Source: Clostridium sp. AF37-5 (GTDB lineage Bacteria; Bacillota; Clostridia; Lachnospirales; Lachnospiraceae). From it: 10,298 nucleotides of DNA. The position numbers and the translations under genes were made by a program. Below, in pieces: positions 5,744 to 10,298 of this stretch. The stretch is from NCBI RefSeq assembly GCF_003477605.1, contig NZ_QUDR01000037.1, forward strand, positions 1 to 10,298, given 5' to 3'. Under the pieces are notes generated by a model, which did no database searches, was not told where the DNA came from, and was given only the letters and a program-made list of their open reading frames with translations. Numbering within the stretch: the first letter of the stretch is position 1; every line of letters starts with the position of its first letter.

Positions 5744-8700
5744 TTAATAATGTATTGTGACTTTAATATTGCAGTCATCTAGTAGTTTTAACAACGGCCT
5801 TGAGGCTCCTATTTTCCCCGTTGTGGGGCTTCTATAAAAATGCCAATGTGCTGCCTTTATTTTTCCCGTTTGAACTAGTTCTACATCTTTTTCTATCTGC
5901 TTTTGTATAAATTGGGTTTTTGAAACATATCCAACTTTACTTTCATGTGCAATTCCATTTGCAAACACATCCACTACACGTTTTCCCCCAGATGTATTAA
6001 ATGTTTTATGACCTCCGCCATATGCTTTTTTCAATGCTATTTCCCCAGATTCCCCTCTTTTATAAATTGGGATATCTGACTTTTTTGTTGGTTTTTTTAC
6101 AGGTTTCTTACCCGGTTTTTTCCAACTTTTTTTAGCCTTATTTAAAGCATTTTTAGTTCGTCTAGTTAGATTTTTCCCTTTTAAATTTACCCGTTTTTTT
6201 AAAGCCTTAGAAGATTTTTTTACAACTCGCTTTCCAACAGTTTTTGCACTAGATACAGCAGTTTTGACAGCAGTTTTAGCCTTCCTCGCATATTTTGTAC
6301 CTTTTTGCACTGCTTTTGAACTCTTTACTACTTTGGAAATAGCTTTACCAGCTTTTCCAACATAAGAACCAGGTACGCCGGGAACAATAGTCGCTCCAAC
6401 ATCCCATGCCAGGTTTGCCACATTTTCCCAAGATGGTTCAGTGACCAGCGTATAAATACTATGTCCAATACTCGCAATATCCAGTATCGTCTCAAAAATA
6501 TTCCCACTTGGGTCTGCCTTATTTACTCCATCATTCCCACAGTAAGTATACAGATGCAGGCTTAACGGGTCATCTTCTTCCCCGGTATAGGTATCCCTCG
6601 TCAGGAATCTTCCCAGATACGGCTGGTAATACCTTGCCCGGAGATAGATAGTCTCCGTCTCTCTGTCGTAGTATTCCCCACAGTAGCGGAAGGGATTCTC
6701 ATCCTTTTTATCCGGGTTCACTTCATTCCCGAAGGAATCATACTCATAGTCCTTAATGACTTTGCCGCTGTCATCTGTTAGCTGAACGACATCGCCATGG
6801 GGATTCTTGATATAATACTGCTGCTCTGTTCCGTCTCCCTGATCCGCATACACAAGGTCGTTTCCACGGATATACCGCTTCCGCACCTTGCCGCTGCCGG
6901 ACAGTTCCATGACAACCTCGTCGCCATCCCAGACAAAGACTGTCTTCTCTCTATTCACAGTCTTACTGGTTCGCAGCCCCTCGGCATCATAAGTAAAGCT
7001 TACTTTGCTGTCTCTGGTAAGCGTTTTTGTCAGCTGGTTCAGTGCATTATAGTGGTTGACAACATTCTCGTTCAGTCGGTTGTCTCCCAGTGTCACGTCT
7101 ATGTCAATGTAGGTTCGGTCTTTTTTGTCGCTTGGAATCTCATAGCGGTTAACCGTGGCAAGCTGGTTTCCGTTTTTATCGTTCTTGTAGATAACAACGG
7201 AGTCCTCCTCCGTATCTGTATTTAAAGTGTCTGTACGGAGCAGCTCGTCATTTTTATTGTAGCGGTAAGCAGTGGTCTTATTGCCTGCCTTCATTTCCTT
7301 ACGGTTGTTGTTACTGTCGTAGGAATAGATGATGTCGTCGCTTCCGGTTCTTGTCTCTTTCCGGATATGGCCAAGCAGGTCATAGGTGTAAGTGGCGGTA
7401 CTGCTCCGCTTCTTCCCATCTTTGCCAAGAACCGCAGAAACCTCTTTGGATTTCTGACCGTTTTCTAAGTATTCTGAGCTGTACTTAGAAACCACCCCGG
7501 CACTGCCTGTCTGGTTCTTCATCCTTGTCAGTCGGTTCTGGTAATCATAGGCATAAGTGGTGGTCAGGTTATTTCCCGGCACTTTCCTCTCTGACAGGTT
7601 TCCGTCCTTGTCATAGGTGTATCCCACTACCTTGCGGCCTTTCTCATCGGTAACGGATGCCAGTTTGGATTCCCCGTCATAGGCATAGCGGAGGGAAAGC
7701 TTCTTTTCCCCGCCCACGGCCACAGTAAAGGCGGACCTATTGCCGGCACTGTCGTAAGTATAATGCTTAACCACGTCCTTGTTCTTGGTCAGTTTGGTGG
7801 TCTCGCTGGTAACCTGCCCGGATACATCCCCATAGGTAAATCTGGTGCCGTCCTGGGTTTCCACGTCCCCATAGGCATTGTAAGTATAGGAATGGGTGGT
7901 CTCTTTCCCTGTCTTCTTTTCTTTTGCCACCATCTCCGTCAGGCGGTTCTGGTAGTCATAGGTGTTTTTCAGGGTGTTGCCATTCTTATCTACCGTTTTG
8001 GTGAGGTTGCTGTTTTCATCATAAGAATAGCTCTCCCTTCTTCCCTCCGGGTCGATGAGTGCCACTAATTCATTTTTTTCATTATATTCATACTTTGTCT
8101 CGGCAATGGTATCGGTCTTTTTCTTCCCGCTGACGGTAAGGCGGTAGGTCTTTCCTGCATAAGAGAAGGTATCCGCTTCCTCTCCCTTTTCTCCGGCTTC
8201 ACTTTCCGTCGCCGCATTTCCAGCTTCTGCCCCCTCGCCAGAAGACTCCCCATTTTCACCGGGAACCTCGGATACTACTATCGTGAGCGGGCTGGTCATG
8301 CCCGTAAACTGGCGCACCTTGTTTCCCATAATGTCATAGACATACTGGACGTACTGCGCTTTTCCATCTTCCATGCAGTTTTTAACCATGACAAGGCTGC
8401 CCCGCTTATCATAAGTATACTCCGTTCTTGTCGTCCTGTCAGCATCTATTTTTTCATTCTGTGCTATGACATTTCCCGTGGTATCATACTCTGTCGTGGT
8501 GGTCTGATAATGGATGCTTCCATCTTCCTTTTCCAACGGATACTCTGCCCGTATCATCTGACCGAGAATGTCATAGGTATATTGGGTGGAAACGCCTTCT
8601 CCCACACCCTTCGGAGTGTATTCCTTTATAATATTTCCCTGGTCGTCATAATCCGCCTTCGTTATCCGGGACTGCCAGTCCGTATCCCCCTCTTTCCGGC

Positions 8701-10298
8701 TCTTTGTCTCGGTCTGGCTGACATTTCCATTTTCATCGTATACCAGAAGAACTTCTTCCTCATAAGACGGAAGCCACTTCCCATCCTGGTATTTTTTAGT
8801 AACTGTGTTTTCCTTGACATTTCTTCCAAAATCGTCTGTCTCATATGTGGCAATCACTTCGGAACGATTTTTCCCCCGGATGGTGGTACTTGTCTTGGAC
8901 AGGATATTTCCCTCTGCGTCCGACACAGTTTCGGTAATGTTCTCACTCAGCACGGCATCATTAAACTGGTCGTAATAATTATCTGTATCCACCTCCGATT
9001 GATATACCAATGGATTCAGTTCCTTGCTGTAACTGATGGTAATCGTCTGTGCCACATCATCCTCGCCGATGACTTCTGTTTCTTCCTTGGTAAAATTCCA
9101 AGAGGTGCAGTGGGCGGCATCCAGTTCCCCGTTGCTGAAGCTGGCACTGCCGATCTCTTCGCCTGCATCGTCATAGAAATATTTGCTGCCGCTTAATACT
9201 TTGTTTCCCCTGCCCGTAATGTAGAAGTTGGGAACCGTTTTCCCATCCTCATTGACGATGAATTTCTTTTCGTCGGGCTTGAAAGCATATGTCCGTTTCT
9301 CCAGCAGACGGTCATTTTCTTCCTGCTCTAAATCCGGGTCATCCTCCTCTTCCCCGGTCTCTGCTCCGTATTCATAAACATTTTCTGTCCATGTGCCGGA
9401 TGCTTCGTCCTTGCTGATGATGGTATTGTCAAAAGCATCCTGTATGTCGATAGCTGCCCGTCCATACTCGTCCAGTGTCATGGTTTTTAGGGCATCTGTG
9501 GATACATATTCCCTGTCTTTGGATTCATACTCTGTCCCTGCCGCCTCTATGGTCTCTTTTTCCTCCCCAGTTTCCGGGTCATAGGAGGTTTTTGTGACAA
9601 GACCATTCTCATCTGTAGTGGACAGGCAGTTTCCAAAGGAATCATAAGTGATTTCTTCTTCCGTGTAGGTGCGGTTTGATGACGGGTTTTTTGCAGAATC
9701 CAGCGTGACATCTTTCTTGGTCTGCTGTCCCAACGCATTGTATGTATAATCATTCTGGATGATTTCCTTTTCCCCATCACTGCCATAGGTTGGAAAAACT
9801 TTTCCCTGGGTTTCATTTCCCTGGGCATCATATTTGAAATCTGTTTTGGATACTGTTTTATAGGCAGCACCACCTACACTCCTCTGCTCCGAGATACTGC
9901 TGTAATCAATGCCATTAGAGGCAATTTTGCTTTCCAGTTTGATTTTTGTCTTTGCTGAATCGTATAATTCCTGTTTTGTCAATATACACAAACAGAATGG
10001 CCTGTCATCGGCAGGATAACCGGCATCCGTATTATGGTAAGCATATGTTACTGTATACAGATGCTCTTTCCCCTTGTTTTTTGCAAGGTAAGCTTTGGGG
10101 GATTTCTCTGTCAGGACATTTCGATAATTGTCGTAGGTGTACCCCTGCTTTGAAGTGACTGCTCCGCTCCCCTTTTTACCCCAAAACCTACTGGTCTCTA
10201 ACGTCACCAGAGAACCGTTCTCGTCCTTGTCATATTTGTAACTATTTTCCTCCTTTTCTTTCCCATAATTTATCTCATCCGTAAGAAGTTTATTTTCA
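5744..10298 (-). CDS. RHS/YD-repeat polymorphic toxin with C-terminal PD-(D/E)xK nuclease domain (copy A, 5' end outside the window)
   Basis: This is a large secreted-type RHS protein that delivers a C-terminal toxin. The frame is open to the window edge (1517 codons). An apparent GTG start at 10207 is internal, since 30 further codons (ENKLLTDEINYGKEKEE...) match copy B. By alignment to copy B about 570 N-terminal residues are missing, so the full protein may approach 2,090 residues. Numbered from 10207: YD-type repeats throughout (for example YTYDKDGNLSER), an acidic Gly/Glu-rich insert near 644-680, the RHS core end RYYQPYLGRFLTRDTY at 1192 and DPSG at 1232-1235, a hydrophobic pre-toxin segment to 1284, a Lys-rich linker 1285-1384, then the toxin 1385-1487. 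The toxin has Glu1386/Glu1389, Asp1413 in RVVDVF and Glu1422-x-Lys1424 in HESKVGY. The tip is clearly more AT-rich than the core. Confidence 0.93.
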   Translation of the reverse strand, partial: ENKLLTDEINYGKEKEENSYKYDKDENGSLVTLETSRFWGKKGSGAVTSKQGYTYDNYRNVLTEKSPKAYLAKNKGKEHLYTVTYAYHNTDAGYPADDRPFCLCILTKQELYDSAKTKIKLESKIASNGIDYSSISEQRSVGGAAYKTVSKTDFKYDAQGNETQGKVFPTYGSDGEKEIIQNDYTYNALGQQTKKDVTLDSAKNPSSNRTYTEEEITYDSFGNCLSTTDENGLVTKTSYDPETGEEKETIEAAGTEYESKDREYVSTDALKTMTLDEYGRAAIDIQDAFDNTIISKDEASGTWTENVYEYGAETGEEEDDPDLEQEENDRLLEKRTYAFKPDEKKFIVNEDGKTVPNFYITGRGNKVLSGSKYFYDDAGEEIGSASFSNGELDAAHCTSWNFTKEETEVIGEDDVAQTITISYSKELNPLVYQSEVDTDNYYDQFNDAVLSENITETVSDAEGNILSKTSTTIRGKNRSEVIATYETDDFGRNVKENTVTKKYQDGKWLPSYEEEVLLVYDENGNVSQTETKSRKEGDTDWQSRITKADYDDQGNIIKEYTPKGVGEGVSTQYTYDILGQMIRAEYPLEKEDGSIHYQTTTTEYDTTGNVIAQNEKIDADRTTRTEYTYDKRGSLVMVKNCMEDGKAQYVQYVYDIMGNKVRQFTGMTSPLTIVVSEVPGENGESSGEGAEAGNAATESEAGEKGEEADTFSYAGKTYRLTVSGKKKTDTIAETKYEYNEKNELVALIDPEGRRESYSYDENSNLTKTVDKNGNTLKNTYDYQNRLTEMVAKEKKTGKETTHSYTYNAYGDVETQDGTRFTYGDVSGQVTSETTKLTKNKDVVKHYTYDSAGNRSAFTVAVGGEKKLSLRYAYDGESKLASVTDEKGRKVVGYTYDKDGNLSERKVPGNNLTTTYAYDYQNRLTRMKNQTGSAGVVSKYSSEYLENGQKSKEVSAVLGKDGKKRSSTATYTYDLLGHIRKETRTGSDDIIYSYDSNNNRKEMKAGNKTTAYRYNKNDELLRTDTLNTDTEEDSVVIYKNDKNGNQLATVNRYEIPSDKKDRTYIDIDVTLGDNRLNENVVNHYNALNQLTKTLTRDSKVSFTYDAEGLRTSKTVNREKTVFVWDGDEVVMELSGSGKVRKRYIRGNDLVYADQGDGTEQQYYIKNPHGDVVQLTDDSGKVIKDYEYDSFGNEVNPDKKDENPFRYCGEYYDRETETIYLRARYYQPYLGRFLTRDTYTGEEDDPLSLHLYTYCGNDGVNKADPSGNIFETILDIASIGHSIYTLVTEPSWENVANLAWDVGATIVPGVPGSYVGKAGKAISKVVKSSKAVQKGTKYARKAKTAVKTAVSSAKTVGKRVVKKSSKALKKRVNLKGKNLTRRTKNALNKAKKSWKKPGKKPVKKPTKKSDIPIYKRGESGEIALKKAYGGGHKTFNTSGGKRVVDVFANGIAHESKVGYVSKTQFIQKQIEKDVELVQTGKIKAAHWHFYRSPTTGKIGASRPLLKLLDDCNIKVTIHY
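5747..6055 (-). other. Restriction-endonuclease-fold toxin domain of copy A
   Basis: These 103 C-terminal residues carry the PD-(D/E)xK layout: Glu in GESGEIALKK, Asp in KRVVDVF about 24 residues later, and ExK in AHESKVGYVSK, followed by a helix with Gln (QFIQKQIEKDVEL) and a terminal HWHFYRSPTTGKIGAS strand region. This is typical of Tox-REase-type tips in polymorphic toxins, which cut nucleic acid in the target cell. DNA as the substrate is an inference. The catalytic residues appear intact. Confidence 0.75.
10246..10298. repeat. 53-bp perfect direct repeat, copy A member (cut by the window edge)
   Basis: This stretch is identical to 365-417 and still matching at the last base of the window, so the repeat is probably longer. 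It marks the shared 5' part of the two rhs genes. Confidence 0.95.

Noticed and set aside
8510..9196. A 228-codon plus-strand open frame antisense to rhs copy A
   Set aside because: It has no ribosome site or recognisable domain, and the minus strand here encodes continuous YD repeats. Codon bias of the rhs gene leaves the opposite strand open.
5744..10207. GTG at 10207 as the start of copy A
   Set aside because: The frame stays open upstream to the window edge and those codons align with copy B, so the GTG is an internal Val codon.
1..10298. CRISPR arrays, tRNA or rRNA genes
   Set aside because: No regularly spaced repeats, cloverleaf sequences or rRNA-like conserved stretches were seen on either strand.

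Overview
The window looks like an accessory polymorphic-toxin (rhs/YD-repeat) locus from a Bacillota genome. A gut Clostridia or Lachnospiraceae-type organism is my guess, based on moderate GC, Gram-positive Shine-Dalgarno sites (AGGAGG-like), a Gram-positive secretion signal and the style of the RHS proteins. No housekeeping gene fixes the taxon. All convincing genes lie on the minus strand, so the locus reads from high to low coordinates. The only plus-strand coding trace is a short inverted toxin-like fragment.

Reading along the minus strand: (1) 10298-5744 is the 3' part of a large RHS protein (rhs copy A). Its conserved core ends in the RHS hallmark and DPSG, followed by a hydrophobic pre-toxin segment, a 100-residue lysine-rich linker and a C-terminal domain with PD-(D/E)xK nuclease motifs. 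(2) 5726-5130 is the tightly coupled candidate immunity gene. (3) 5053-4964 is a short plus-strand fragment resembling the orphan toxin on the other side of the IS. (4) 4963-3442 is an IS4-family insertion sequence with one transposase and 32-bp inverted ends. (5) 3471-3229 is a truncated orphan toxin tip, followed by a single-pass membrane protein (3078-2608) that is probably its immunity protein. (6) 2573-2404 is a decayed IS110-type transposase fragment, joined to another unrecognised decayed fragment (2404-2213). (7) 2126-1 is the 5' part of a second RHS gene (copy B) with signal peptide and the N-terminal RHS domain. (8) At about 51-53 copy B is joined, out of frame, to the N-terminal motif of a third, divergent RHS copy (copy C), which runs off the window.

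The layout fits the known logic of RHS loci: a secreted YD-repeat shell delivers an exchangeable C-terminal toxin, an immunity gene follows directly, and displaced toxin/immunity cassettes and mobile-element debris accumulate downstream. Copies A and B share a perfect 53-bp block that ends abruptly, and the toxin module is far more AT-rich than the core; both suggest cassette exchange. The least ordinary signals are the copy B/copy C junction, the inverted toxin-like arms flanking the IS, and the extremely basic linker in front of the nuclease domain.
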